Assembly (NCBI GenBank): GCA_942493365.1
Contig: OW818697.1
Span: 1,736,001-1,800,000, forward strand
Source: UBA8949 sp942493365
GTDB lineage: Bacteria > Bacillota > Clostridia > Saccharofermentanales > UBA5734
DNA length: 64,000 nt
Direction of reading: 5' to 3'
Below, piece after piece: positions 1 to 8,103 of this stretch. The notes below the pieces were generated by a model. It was not told the DNA's origin, searched no databases, and saw nothing but the letters and a program-made list of their open reading frames with translations. The position numbers and the translations under genes are program-made. Every line of letters begins with the position of its first letter. Position 1 is the stretch's first letter.

Positions 1-189
1 GGAATACGGATCCGATTCAAATACTAAAGGAAAATACAACAGGGCGATAACCCAAAAGCAATAAGCGATAAAAGCGATGTCAATAACTGTATGGAAAATC
101 GTTAGTTTTTTTTTGATTAGATGAAAAACAAAATATATAATGATGGTCAAAATGAACGGTAGTACAACAAACGCTTGACCAAATCCCAT
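1..189 (-). CDS. N-terminal fragment of a small membrane protein
   Basis: This open frame of 63 codons runs off the left edge of the window. The ATG at 189-187 has an AGGAAGG ribosome site upstream (about 197-205 on the minus strand). The visible part has a hydrophobic segment at residues 5-23, a short lysine cluster (HLIKKK) and a second hydrophobic segment at about 35-55, so it is an integral membrane protein with at least two spans. The layout resembles small Firmicutes membrane families such as DUF3397, but this is only an impression. Function unknown. Confidence 0.55.
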   Translation of the reverse strand, partial: MGFGQAFVVLPFILTIIIYFVFHLIKKKLTIFHTVIDIAFIAYCFWVIALLYFPLVFESDPYS

Positions 190-283
190 ATTATCTGGTT
201 CCTTCCTGAAGATGAATCAATTGTTCACTGTAGTTTTATTATACATATTTTGATATGTCAATCTATTTCTGATCAGTCTGACA

Positions 284-318
284 AACAAAAAACCCGATGA
301 CTTTTCAGTCACCGAGTC
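284..318 (-). terminator. Rho-independent terminator after tRNA-Pro(CGG)
   Basis: On the minus strand an 11-bp stem (arms 307-317 and 292-302, with G-T pairs) closes a GAAA loop and is followed by a T-rich run (complement of 291-285). It lies just downstream of the tRNA and ahead of the membrane-protein gene, so it should end the thrS/tRNA transcript. Confidence 0.8.
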
Positions 319-326
319 TTTTCTGA

Positions 327-402
327 TGGTCGGAGTGAGAGGACTTGAACCTCCGGCCTCTTGGTCCCGAACCAAGCGCTCTACCACCTGAGCCACACCC
401 CG
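327..402 (-). tRNA. tRNA-Pro (anticodon CGG)
   Basis: The minus strand folds into a full cloverleaf. The acceptor stem is CGGGGTG paired with CACTCCG (one G-T), the anticodon stem is CTTGG/CCAAG around the loop TTCGGGA (anticodon CGG), and a GGTTCAAGTCC T-arm follows. The 3' CCA is encoded (327-329). It lies 47 bases downstream of thrS and may be co-transcribed. A second proline tRNA (UGG) is at 40592. Confidence 0.95.
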
Positions 403-449
403 TCAGCCTTCATATTTTACTGATTAAGCTGACGAGTGTCAAGTGAATG

Positions 450-2219
450 TCAGTTGATTCTCTGTGCGACCTCGCTTTGCAGGCGCTGGAGCATGTCGGC
501 GACCGGCATGGCGCCCAGATCGCCGTCTTTGCGGGCGCGAACGGCCACGGTGCCGGCTTCGATTTCCTGGTCGCCCATGACCAGCATGTACTGAATTTTG
601 TCCATCTGGGCTTCGCGGATTTTCTTGCCGATCTTTTCGTCGCGGCTGTCCACTTCAACGCGGAAACCGGCGGCGCGCATCTGCGCGGCCAGCTCATTGG
701 CAGCATCGATATGCTTCTCGGAAATCGGCAGGATGCGGGCTTGTTCGGGCGCGATCCACAGCGGCAGCGCGCCAGCATATTTTTCAATCAACAGCGCCAA
801 AGTGCGCTCGTAGCAGCCGATCGAGGTGCGGTGGATGACGAAGGGGAACTGCTTCTGCCCTTCCCGATCAATGTATTCCATGCCGAAGCGCTCGGCCAAC
901 TGGAAGTCGATCTGAATGGTGATCAGCGTGTCTTCTTTGCCAAAAACGTTCTTGATCTGAATGTCGAGCTTGGGGCCATAAAAGGCCGCCTCGCCGATAC
1001 CGACTTCGTATTCGACGCCCATGTGATCGAGGATGACCTGCATGGCGTCCTGCACCTTGTCCCATTGCTCGGCATCGCCGATGAATTTCTCGCGGTTGTT
1101 GGGATCCCACTTGGAGAAGCGGTAGCTGACGTCGTCATCAAGACCGACCGTTTTGAGCATGAACTGCGCCAGATCGACGCAGCCGCGGAATTCCTGCTCG
1201 AGCTGCTCCGGCAGGCAGACCAGGTGGCCTTCGGAAATGGTGAACTGGCGCAGGCGGATCAGGCCGTGCATTTCGCCCGATGACTCGTTGCGGAACAGCG
1301 TCGAGGTCTCGTTGTAGCGAATCGGCAGGTCGCGGTAGCTGCGCGTCTTGGTCAGGTAAGCCTGAAACTGGAAGGGGCAGGTCATCGGCCGCAAGGCCAG
1401 GACTTCCTCTTCGTCGGCCTTGGCCGGATCACCGATGATGAACATGCCGTCGCGGTAATGGTCCCAGTGGCCGGAAATTTTGTAGAGGTCGGACTTGGCC
1501 ATCATCGGCGTCTTGGTTAGCTGGTAGCCGCGGCGCTCTTCCTCATCTTCGACAAAGCGCTGTAGGAGCTGCAGGGCACGTGCGCCCTTGGGCAGCATGA
1601 TCGGCAGGCCCTGTCCGATGTAGTCGACGGTCGTGAAAAAGCCGAGTTCGCGGCCCAGTTTGTTGTGGTCGCGCTTTCTCGCCTCTTCCTGCTGGTCGAT
1701 GTAAGCCTTGAGCTCCTGCTTGTCCGGAAAGCTGGTGCCGTAAATGCGCTGAAGCATTTTGTTTTTCTCGTTGCCGCGCCAGTAGGCGCCGGCCAGCTGG
1801 GTCAGTTTGAACGCCCTGACCTCGGCCGTATTGGCCAGGTGCGGCCCGGCGCACAGATCGGTAAAGTCGCCCTGGCGATAAAACGAAATGACGGCATCCT
1901 CGGGCAGGTCATCGATCAGTTCGACCTTGTAGGTCTCCCCTTGCTCGGCCATCAATTCGCGGGCCGCGGCGCGTGGCAGCTCGAAACACTCAACCATCAA
2001 ATGTTCTTTGACAATTTTGGCCATTTCCGCTTCGATCAGGACCAGGTCTTCTGCCGTGAAGGCCGTTTCCCGATCAAAATCATAATAGAAACCGCTGTCG
2101 ATCGCCGGCCCGATGGCCAGACGCGTCTCCGGATACAGGCGCTTGACGGCATGAGCCAGGATGTGCGATGACGTATGCCGGAAGGTATTCCTAAAGGCGG
2201 CATCGGTAAAATCAGACAT
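450..2219 (-). CDS. thrS: Threonyl-tRNA synthetase lacking the TGS domain
   Basis: This class II synthetase charges tRNA-Thr. The 589-residue protein starts directly in the editing domain (motif HTSSHILAH at residues 15-23), so the N-terminal TGS domain of the usual ~640-residue enzyme is absent. The catalytic core follows, with the zinc cysteine in RPMTCP, a zinc histidine in the SEGHLV segment and another in VIHRTSIG, then the anticodon-binding domain (about 485-589). The ATG has a GGGGG ribosome site. No good in-frame start lies further upstream, so the missing TGS is probably genuine. No T-box leader was recognised; a promoter is at 2266-2294. Confidence 0.93.
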   Translation of the reverse strand: MSDFTDAAFRNTFRHTSSHILAHAVKRLYPETRLAIGPAIDSGFYYDFDRETAFTAEDLVLIEAEMAKIVKEHLMVECFELPRAAARELMAEQGETYKVELIDDLPEDAVISFYRQGDFTDLCAGPHLANTAEVRAFKLTQLAGAYWRGNEKNKMLQRIYGTSFPDKQELKAYIDQQEEARKRDHNKLGRELGFFTTVDYIGQGLPIMLPKGARALQLLQRFVEDEEERRGYQLTKTPMMAKSDLYKISGHWDHYRDGMFIIGDPAKADEEEVLALRPMTCPFQFQAYLTKTRSYRDLPIRYNETSTLFRNESSGEMHGLIRLRQFTISEGHLVCLPEQLEQEFRGCVDLAQFMLKTVGLDDDVSYRFSKWDPNNREKFIGDAEQWDKVQDAMQVILDHMGVEYEVGIGEAAFYGPKLDIQIKNVFGKEDTLITIQIDFQLAERFGMEYIDREGQKQFPFVIHRTSIGCYERTLALLIEKYAGALPLWIAPEQARILPISEKHIDAANELAAQMRAAGFRVEVDSRDEKIGKKIREAQMDKIQYMLVMGDQEIEAGTVAVRARKDGDLGAMPVADMLQRLQSEVAQRIN

Positions 2220-2265
2220 GAGAATCCCCCGTTCTGGACCTTTGGTATGGTCATAGATTCCTTCT

Positions 2266-2294
2266 ATAATAATACAAACAGGCTCTTAGATCAA
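2266..2294 (-). promoter_or_regulatory. Sigma-A promoter for thrS
   Basis: On the minus strand there is TTGATC, a 17-base spacer and TATTAT, about 46 bases before the thrS ATG. The heptamer repeats begin 8 bases upstream of the -35 box, where an UP element or regulator would sit. Confidence 0.55.
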
Positions 2295-2301
2295 TGAACA
2301 A

Positions 2302-2349
2302 GTAACAGGTAACAGGTAACAGGTAAAAGCTAACAGGTAACAGGTAACG
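2302..2349. repeat. Heptamer tandem repeat (GTAACAG)
   Basis: Six near-perfect copies of GTAACAG (CTGTTAC on the other strand) lie head to tail, with one variant copy (GTAAAAG) and a one-base insertion in the middle. The array is intergenic between thrS and padR, directly upstream of the thrS -35 box. The rest of 2220-2590 holds the thrS promoter, the padR promoter, a dyad and a run of alternating GC (about 2406-2419); no gene was seen there. Confidence 0.85.
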
Positions 2350-2494
2350 ACGAAAAACGAACAACGGCGGGTGGTTAATCCATGTACAATCAGTTTACAA
2401 AAGAGCTCGCGCGCGCGCTTTTTAGTTTTGATTGACTTGGTCAACTCTGTCCTGTCGTTATCTGAGCAAGCGGGGCATCGGGGAAATTTGCCTA

Positions 2495-2523
2495 TTGACT
2501 TTATTCCATTACCGGTTTATGAT
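2495..2523 (+). promoter_or_regulatory. Sigma-A promoter for padR
   Basis: TTGACT, a 17-base spacer and TATGAT lie about 70 bases upstream of the padR start. A dyad follows between the -10 box and the ribosome site. Confidence 0.65.
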
Positions 2524-2533
2524 TGGTATAGGT

Positions 2534-2570
2534 CATTACACAGTAGTGAGCAATGCAGTAGTGTTTAATG
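2534..2570. promoter_or_regulatory. Candidate PadR operator
   Basis: An imperfect dyad has ends CATTACACAGTAGTG and CACTACTG...TAATG, and two direct copies of CAGTAGTG (2541-2548 and 2556-2563) spaced 15 bases apart. It lies just downstream of the padR -10 box, where autorepression is typical of PadR proteins. The assignment is inferred from position. Confidence 0.4.
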
Positions 2571-2590
2571 TAAAGGAGTTGGTAGTAACG

Positions 2591-2908
2591 ATGAACATTC
2601 AATTCAAAAAAGGCGTTTTGGAATTGTGCGTTCTGGCCATGTTGACAGCCGAAGACCGCTACGGTTATGATTTGGCTAGTACGTTGTCCGAAACCATCGA
2701 AATCGCAGACGGCACCATTTATCCCATCCTGCGCAAACTGGCCGCCGACGGGCAGCTCACCACGTACCTGCGCGAATCACCGGAAGGTCCGCCGCGCAAG
2801 TATTACACCATTACGCGTCAAGGGCGCCAGATGCACCAGGCTCTCTTCACCGAATGGCGTCAGTTTGTCAAACATGTCGATAATCTTATGGGAGGTGTCT
2901 CAGCATGA
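2591..2908 (+). CDS. PadR-family transcriptional regulator
   Basis: The 105-residue protein matches the PadR winged helix: an N-terminal helix with GVLELCVLAML, then YGYDLA, the DGTIYPILRKL recognition region and a C-terminal dimerisation helix. The start at 2591 has AAGGAG eight to twelve bases upstream; a longer in-frame extension to 2432 crosses the promoter and is rejected. It overlaps the next gene by 4 bases (ATGA). In Firmicutes such regulators sit ahead of DUF1700 and DUF4097 genes and control an envelope-stress module. Here the regulator is intact but both partners are broken. Confidence 0.88.
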   Translation: MNIQFKKGVLELCVLAMLTAEDRYGYDLASTLSETIEIADGTIYPILRKLAADGQLTTYLRESPEGPPRKYYTITRQGRQMHQALFTEWRQFVKHVDNLMGGVSA

Positions 2909-3600
2909 ATAAGTACGAGTTTTTGCAAAATCTGCAGCGCGCTTTGCCGCATCTCGCGCCAGCAGATCAGGCCGAGATCGTAGCCGACTTCGAAGAACAC
3001 TTCGCGGCTGGACAGGCCGCCGGCAAATCCGAAGCGGAAATCTGCGAGGAATTGGGCAGTCCTTACGATATTGCCCAGCAGGACCGCGAAAGCAGGGCTC
3101 GGAAGGCTCCGGCGCTCCCGGTTTCCAGTCGCAGCTTCCGCTACGTGCAACGACCGGTCCCGACCGGCGCTGCTGTAACGTTGCCGCGCCTGCGGCCACC
3201 CCTGTGGCAGGACCGGCCGACAGCATCGTCGGCCAGTAACATTAACACCGCGCCTGCGGGCTGCCGCTGGTCATAAAATCAACGAGCCAGCTTGATGCGG
3301 TGATACTCTTCAATGTCTTCCTGGGCATTCCGATCTGGATCAGCCTGTTCAGCACGCTTTTTGGCCTGGGTTTCCTCCGGCAGCCTCGGTGTCGCAGCCG
3401 TCTCCTCTTCGTCGGTGGCCATCGCCAAAGCCAGACGCAACCAGCCTGAGCGCTGTTCTTCTTTGGCCGTCGCTTTGATTGCCTTGACCATCTTGGCCAC
3501 CATCCCGATGGTCTATCTGACCAAATGGCTGAGCATCGGCTTGGCCAAATATAGCCACTGGAATCGTAAACTGGTTATGGGAGGCAGTCGCGGCACGAAA
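2905..3600 (+). pseudogene. Decayed DUF1700/HAAS membrane protein
   Basis: The first ~60 residues are a good HAAS/DUF1700 domain (EFLQNLQRALPHL, EEHFAAGQAAGKSEAEI, ELGSPYDIAQQ). After about 3090 the frame is lost. Pieces of the expected membrane part appear in other frames: AVILFNVFLGIPIWISLFST around 3298-3360, and LALTILATIPMVYLTKWL-like sequence then the typical end YSHWNRKLVMGG around 3460-3590. At least two or three frameshifts are needed to join them, and the original frame stops at 3276. Either true decay or sequencing error in this region would explain it. The intact padR next door suggests the loss is recent. Confidence 0.7.
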
Positions 3601-3675
3601 GTTAGACATTACTCATCGTTATTTACTGGTCTGTACTCGTGTTCTTTTTCGTAGCCTGACTGGCGGTAAGTCGTG

Positions 3676-4548
3676 CTGCGTTCAAGACAGTTGACTTTTC
3701 TCAACTTGATCGACAGCTGCCCAATTTCGCGACGAAATCACAAGCCCTGTCCGAAGACGGCAGCGGTCAACTCGCCGCCCTGTTCATGCACGGCAAAGGC
3801 AGTCTTTCACGATCGATGAAGCGATTAAGTGGATATGATCTCGCGATCAAAACGATCCAAGTCATTTCAAGCGTGTCGGAGGCGATCACAATTACTGATG
3901 GCTTGGCAGAAAATGATACGGTTGATTGCAGCATGCAGCGGCACCTATCTCACCTTTTGGGACCCCATCACCTATACGCATGAGATCCAGGGCGATCGCA
4001 TCATCATCCATCCCAACTACCCGACTTTTGGCCTGATCAGCATTGATATGTCCCAGCAGATCATGATCCCGGCTGCCTACACTGGCAAGATCGAAATTGG
4101 CACGGTATCTGGCTCTTGTGACGTGACCGGCGAAGCCGGAATGGCCTGGTCGGAACTCAAGTTCAACGGCGTTTCCGGCAGCTTCATGTTTGACGCCGCC
4201 GATCTGGCGTCAGTCGATGCCTTCAACATTTCGGGTTCAATTGACATCAATGACTGCACGGCTGCTGTAAAAGGCGAAACCATCTCCGGCTCGGTCAACG
4301 TTGATTGGGACAAATTCGTCAGCGCCCGACTGAAAACCATCTCCGGCGGTATTGACCTGACCTTGCCTGAGGATGCCGCCTTCGAGTTCGACTTCAGTTC
4401 GATCTCCGGCAGTTTCATCAACAACGGTCTACCGATCGAAATCGGCAGCCAGTCACGCACGCAAACCAGCGGAACAATGAATGACGGAACAAGTGAGCTG
4501 CAATATGCTGAATCCATCTCCGGCTCACTGGCTATGAACAGCAAATAA
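3676..4548 (+). pseudogene. Frameshifted DUF4097 beta-repeat protein
   Basis: From about 3960 to the stop at 4548 there is a clear DUF4097 beta-strand repeat with recurring SGS/ISG turns (TVSGSCDV, GVSGSFMF, NISGSIDI, TISGSVNV, TISGGIDL, SISGSFIN, SISGSLAM). The upstream part is broken: VISSVSEAITITDG (about 3868-3905) lies in a different frame from SGTYLTFWDPITYTHEI, and no signal peptide or ribosome site with a proper start is visible. An open frame of 239 codons from 3829 exists, but its first ~40 residues do not look natural. It is the usual third partner of PadR and DUF1700. Its end overlaps the convergent comEA by 17 bases. Confidence 0.65.
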
Positions 4549-5152
4549 GATCCTTGATCGAATTGAAACGGCTCTCTTTGATGCCGGGAACCTTCATGAG
4601 GTCCTCGATGCATTGAAAAGAGCCGTTCTTTTTTCGGTATTCGAGAATCGCCTTGGCCGTCGACGGGCCAACGCCCGGCAGCAAATCCAATTCTGTCGCG
4701 TCGGCTTTGTTGAGATTGATCAGCTTGGTGCTGCTGGACCCGACCCCGGCCAAGGCCGCGGCATTGGGGTCGGCCGCCACTTCTGCCCGAGTCGGAATGC
4801 GAATCAGCTGATTTTCATCCAGGCGCATGGCCAGATTGATGCTGTCAGCCGCTGCAGTTTCGAGCAGACCGCCGGCCAGCTCGACCAATTCATAAAGATA
4901 ACTGCCGCGCACGATCTTGTAAATGCCGGGCTTAACCACTGCGCCAACAATATAAATCGGTATGATCTCGTCCAAGTCGGCCACTTGATCTGTCGCGAGG
5001 GCCGCATTCGTCGAAGCCTGGGCATTCTTGATGTCCGGGCGCGCTTCGGGAAAAATCCAACCCCAGACCAACGCGCCCAGCGCAACCAGGCAGGTCAGCG
5101 CCAAGATCAGTCTGGTGCGACCGCCGCCTTTCTTTTCACTGGATTCCGCCAT
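4532..5152 (-). CDS. comEA: ComEA-type DNA-binding competence protein
   Basis: The 206-residue protein has an N-terminal membrane anchor (residues 15-33), an SLBB domain (YIVGAVVKPGIYKI, about 68-118) and two C-terminal helix-hairpin-helix motifs (INLNKADATELDLLPGVG, then VPGIKESRF). This is the full ComEA layout: a surface receptor that binds double-stranded DNA during transformation. The ATG has a GAGGGGG site. It follows rsfS after a terminator, so it may have its own weak promoter. comEC is not in the window. Confidence 0.92.
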   Translation of the reverse strand: MAESSEKKGGGRTRLILALTCLVALGALVWGWIFPEARPDIKNAQASTNAALATDQVADLDEIIPIYIVGAVVKPGIYKIVRGSYLYELVELAGGLLETAAADSINLAMRLDENQLIRIPTRAEVAADPNAAALAGVGSSSTKLINLNKADATELDLLPGVGPSTAKAILEYRKKNGSFQCIEDLMKVPGIKESRFNSIKDLICCS

Positions 5153-5179
5153 GCCACCGTCCCCCTCACCCGGTCAGCA

Positions 5180-5215
5180 TAACAAAAGAGAAGGTCCGCC
5201 AGGCGGCCTTCTCTT
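5180..5215 (-). terminator. Rho-independent terminator after rsfS
   Basis: A GC-rich stem of about 13 bp (arms 5202-5214 and 5187-5200, with one bulged base) with a very short loop is followed on the minus strand by TTTTGTT. It closes the purE-to-rsfS transcript ahead of comEA. Confidence 0.75.
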
Positions 5216-5242
5216 CGACATTTTGCGACAATTTGCGACAAA

Positions 5243-5575
5243 TCAGGTGCGGCTGGCGCGCCACAATTTTTCCAGACTGTAGAATTCGCGATCTTCGGCA
5301 TGGAAAATATGCACGACAACGTCGGAGTAATCCATTAAAATCCAGCGCGCGGTGCTGTAACCTTCAATGTGATCGGGCGAGATCTGATGGCGGGTTTTCA
5401 TCATCAGTTCCACTTCACCGGCCAGCGCCTTGACATGGGTCACCGAGGTGCCGGTGGCAATGACGAAACGATCAGCCAGAATAGTCTTGCCGGCGACGTC
5501 AATAATTTCAATTTTCTGAGCTTTTTTGTCATCCAGAATCCCCTGGATTAATTCGGCGGTCTGTTCAGCGGTCAA
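5243..5575 (-). CDS. rsfS: Ribosomal silencing factor RsfS
   Basis: The 110-residue protein has the family features: a KIEIIDV strand, DRFVIATGTS, then YSTARWILMDYSDVVVHIF and the end FYSLEKLW. RsfS binds L14 on the large subunit and blocks subunit joining when nutrients run out. The start is TTG with a perfect AGGAGG seven bases upstream. It lies downstream of nadD-yqeK, the conserved bacterial neighbour. Confidence 0.95.
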   Translation of the reverse strand: MTAEQTAELIQGILDDKKAQKIEIIDVAGKTILADRFVIATGTSVTHVKALAGEVELMMKTRHQISPDHIEGYSTARWILMDYSDVVVHIFHAEDREFYSLEKLWRASRT

Positions 5576-5635
5576 TGAATTTCCTCCTTCACGTCAGGCT
5601 GTTTTGGCCTGATCCCAACTATTATATCACATCGT

Positions 5636-6829
5636 TCAGTGTTTGGGCTTGCGGTCCAGTTCATCACTGGCGACCTGGGTGTAAGGGTGCGGGGTCAGGC
5701 TTTCGCGCTTGAGAAACAAATCGATCTCGCCAAGGCAGAGACGCAAAGACGCGTCGAGGTCGGTTTCGGCCAAGCGGCGGATTTCATCGAGATGATCATA
5801 GGTTCTGGCGGGTTCGACTTTGTCGGCAATAAAAATGATCTTGTCCAATTCGCTCATCCCGGCACAGCCCGTGGTGTGGTAATGGATGGCGCGCAAAATG
5901 TCCGCGTCATCGATGCCAAAGCGCGTTTTGGCCAGCCAGGCGCCGGCCGGTCCGTGGGCCAGTTCCAAACCGAGCAGCGCCGGATCACCGGCCAGGCTGG
6001 CGTATTCCGTCATTTCATTTTTCGGCAGGCATTTGCCGCAGTCGTGTAAAAGCGCGGCGATGCAGGCTTTTTCAGGGTTGATGACATGGACATGCGCCAG
6101 GTGTAGCGAATAAACCATGACGTTCAGCGAATGCAGGAGACGCTTGCGATCCAAGAGCGGCCAAACCTGGCGCTCAATCTCGTCCAGACGCGGCCACAGG
6201 TCGGCCGGCACAAGCTTGAGATCGTGCTCAAAGCGATAGAGGCTGTTTTTGCGGATGCTTCTGGCGACTTTTTCGGGCACCCAGTCGTGGATGTCCTGAC
6301 CGGCAGGCACCGCCGTTCGGATCTGGGTGCTGGACAGCTCAATCCGCGGTGCCGGGAAAAAGTTGATCCGGGCTGCGTAGCGCTGCCGCAAATCCTCGGC
6401 CTTGGCCAAGCTTTGCGCGCTGTCAACGCCGCCGCGGCTGGCCAGCAGAAGTTGGCAGGTCTGCATGACGGCCTCGGGCTGGTACCATTTTTCGATGCTG
6501 AAGAGAATGTCCGAACCCATGACCAGCACCAGTTCGTCCTCAGCAAGCAAATGCGTTTGCAACTGATGGATGGTGTCCATGGTGTAGGACGGGCCGGCGC
6601 GCAGGATTTCCAGGTCAGAAACGGCGACATTTTCCAGGTCGGCGAAGGCCTGGCAGGCCAATTCGAAGCGGTAGCCAGCCATCGAAACGGCCGCGTCGGA
6701 TTTGTGCGGCGGCTGGCCCGAGGGCATGACGATGACGCGATCCAGACCGGCGGCCAGCGCGGCCTTGACCAGCGCAACGTGGCCGTTGTGGACGGGGTCG
6801 AAGGTGCCGCCGAACAGTCCGATCTTCAT
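5636..6829 (-). CDS. nadD: NadD-YqeK fusion: nicotinate-nucleotide adenylyltransferase plus HD phosphohydrolase
   Basis: Residues 1-200 are NadD (GLFGGTFDPVHNGH at the start, SSTQIRTAV near the end), which makes deamido-NAD from NaMN and ATP. Residues ~215-390 are a YqeK HD domain (LLHSLNVMVYS, AALLHDCGKCLP, AIHYHTTG, DKVEPARTYD), a family shown to hydrolyse Ap4A symmetrically. In most Firmicutes these are two adjacent genes; here one frame of 397 codons covers both with no internal stop. The ATG overlaps the purD stop by 4 bases, so translation is probably coupled. Confidence 0.92.
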   Translation of the reverse strand: MKIGLFGGTFDPVHNGHVALVKAALAAGLDRVIVMPSGQPPHKSDAAVSMAGYRFELACQAFADLENVAVSDLEILRAGPSYTMDTIHQLQTHLLAEDELVLVMGSDILFSIEKWYQPEAVMQTCQLLLASRGGVDSAQSLAKAEDLRQRYAARINFFPAPRIELSSTQIRTAVPAGQDIHDWVPEKVARSIRKNSLYRFEHDLKLVPADLWPRLDEIERQVWPLLDRKRLLHSLNVMVYSLHLAHVHVINPEKACIAALLHDCGKCLPKNEMTEYASLAGDPALLGLELAHGPAGAWLAKTRFGIDDADILRAIHYHTTGCAGMSELDKIIFIADKVEPARTYDHLDEIRRLAETDLDASLRLCLGEIDLFLKRESLTPHPYTQVASDELDRKPKH

Positions 6830-8082
6830 AGCGTCAGACCGATGTCGCGGCGATAATGCAGGTTGGCAAAGCTGATTTTTTCGACATCCGCGTAGGCCTG
6901 GCGGATGGCGGTCGGCAGATCGTCGGCCAGCGCCGTGACGCCCAGGACGCGGCCGCCGCTGGTCACGATTTGACCGTTTTCACGGCGGGTGCCGGCGTGG
7001 AAGACCAGACCGGACGGGCTGACGGTGTCGAGGCCATGGATCGGGTAGCCGGTCTGGTAGGAGCCGGGATAGCCGCCCGAGGCCAGCACGACGCAGCAGG
7101 CCGCCTGCGTCGACCAGCGAATGTCGAGCTGATCGAGGCGCTCTTCAATCACGGCGTCAATGATGTCCATCAGGTCGGTTTGTAAAAGCGGCAAAACAGC
7201 CTGCGTTTCGGGGTCGCCGAAGCGGGCGTTGTATTCGATGACTTTGGGGCCTTGCGGTGTCAGCATTAGGCCGAAGTAGATGACGCCCTTGAAGGGCCGT
7301 CCTTCGGCGCGCATGGCGTCGATGGTCGGTTGGAAGATTGTTGCCTGCAAATGAGCCCATTCTGCCGAGGTCAGGTCCGCGCCCGGCACGACGGCGCCCA
7401 TGCCGCCGGTGTTGAGGCCCTGATCGCCGTCTAGCGCGCGCTTGTGGTCGCGCGATGAGACCATCGGGCAAACGGTGCGACCGTCGGTGAAGGCCAGCAC
7501 GGTCAGTTCGGGGCCGGTCATGAATTCTTCAATGACCACCGTGCTGCCGGCTGAGCCGAAAGCGGTGCCGGCCAGCATGTCGCGAACTGCGACGCGGGCC
7601 TGTTCGCGATCCTGGGCAATGATCACGCCCTTGCCCAGCGCCAAGCCATCGGCCTTGACAACGATGGGCATGGCGGCGGTGTCGAGGTAGGTCAGGGCGG
7701 CGTCAAGCTCAGTGAAGACGGCGTAGGCGGCGGTCGGAATGTTGTAGCGGCGCATCAGGTCCTTGGAGAAAGACTTGCTGGCCTCGATGACGGCGGCGTT
7801 TTTGCGTGGGCCAAAAGTCCGAATGCCGGCGGCTTCGAGGCGATCAACCAAACCAAGCGCCAGCGGGTCGTCGGGCGCGACAAAGACGAGGTCGATCTGT
7901 TCGGCCTGGGCAAAGGCCGTCAGGCCTTCGAGATCGGTCGCCTTGAGCGGCACGATCTCGGCGATGTCGGCGATGCCGCCGTTGCCGGGGGCGCAGTAGA
8001 GGCGGCTGACGCGGGGGCTCTGCTTGAGTTTCCAGGCGATGGCGTGCTCACGGCCGCCGCCGCCGATGATCAGGACTTTCAT
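6826..8082 (-). CDS. purD: Phosphoribosylamine-glycine ligase
   Basis: This ATP-grasp enzyme makes glycinamide ribonucleotide in purine synthesis. The 418-residue length is normal. It has the N-terminal IGGGGREHAIAWKL, the FGPRKNAAVIEASKSF start of the ATP-grasp fold, DGLALGKGVI, and FNARFGDPETQ in the form YNARFGDPETQAVLPLL. It lies 21 bases after purH and overlaps nadD-yqeK, in the purE-N-H-D operon. Confidence 0.96.
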   Translation of the reverse strand: MKVLIIGGGGREHAIAWKLKQSPRVSRLYCAPGNGGIADIAEIVPLKATDLEGLTAFAQAEQIDLVFVAPDDPLALGLVDRLEAAGIRTFGPRKNAAVIEASKSFSKDLMRRYNIPTAAYAVFTELDAALTYLDTAAMPIVVKADGLALGKGVIIAQDREQARVAVRDMLAGTAFGSAGSTVVIEEFMTGPELTVLAFTDGRTVCPMVSSRDHKRALDGDQGLNTGGMGAVVPGADLTSAEWAHLQATIFQPTIDAMRAEGRPFKGVIYFGLMLTPQGPKVIEYNARFGDPETQAVLPLLQTDLMDIIDAVIEERLDQLDIRWSTQAACCVVLASGGYPGSYQTGYPIHGLDTVSPSGLVFHAGTRRENGQIVTSGGRVLGVTALADDLPTAIRQAYADVEKISFANLHYRRDIGLTL

Positions 8083-8103
8083 GCTGCTCGGGTCCTCCCT
8101 GCC

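Noticed and set aside
401..434. Terminator between thrS and tRNA-Pro(CGG)
   Set aside because: A 7-bp stem with a 20-base loop is present but there is no T-run, and it overlaps the tRNA end. Co-transcription with the tRNA and the terminator at 284-318 is more likely.
2302..2349. CRISPR array
   Set aside because: The unit is only 7 bases with no spacers; no cas genes are near.
2220..2590. T-box leader for thrS
   Set aside because: No T-box sequence, specifier loop or terminator was found; the leader is only about 40 bases from the promoter at 2266-2294.
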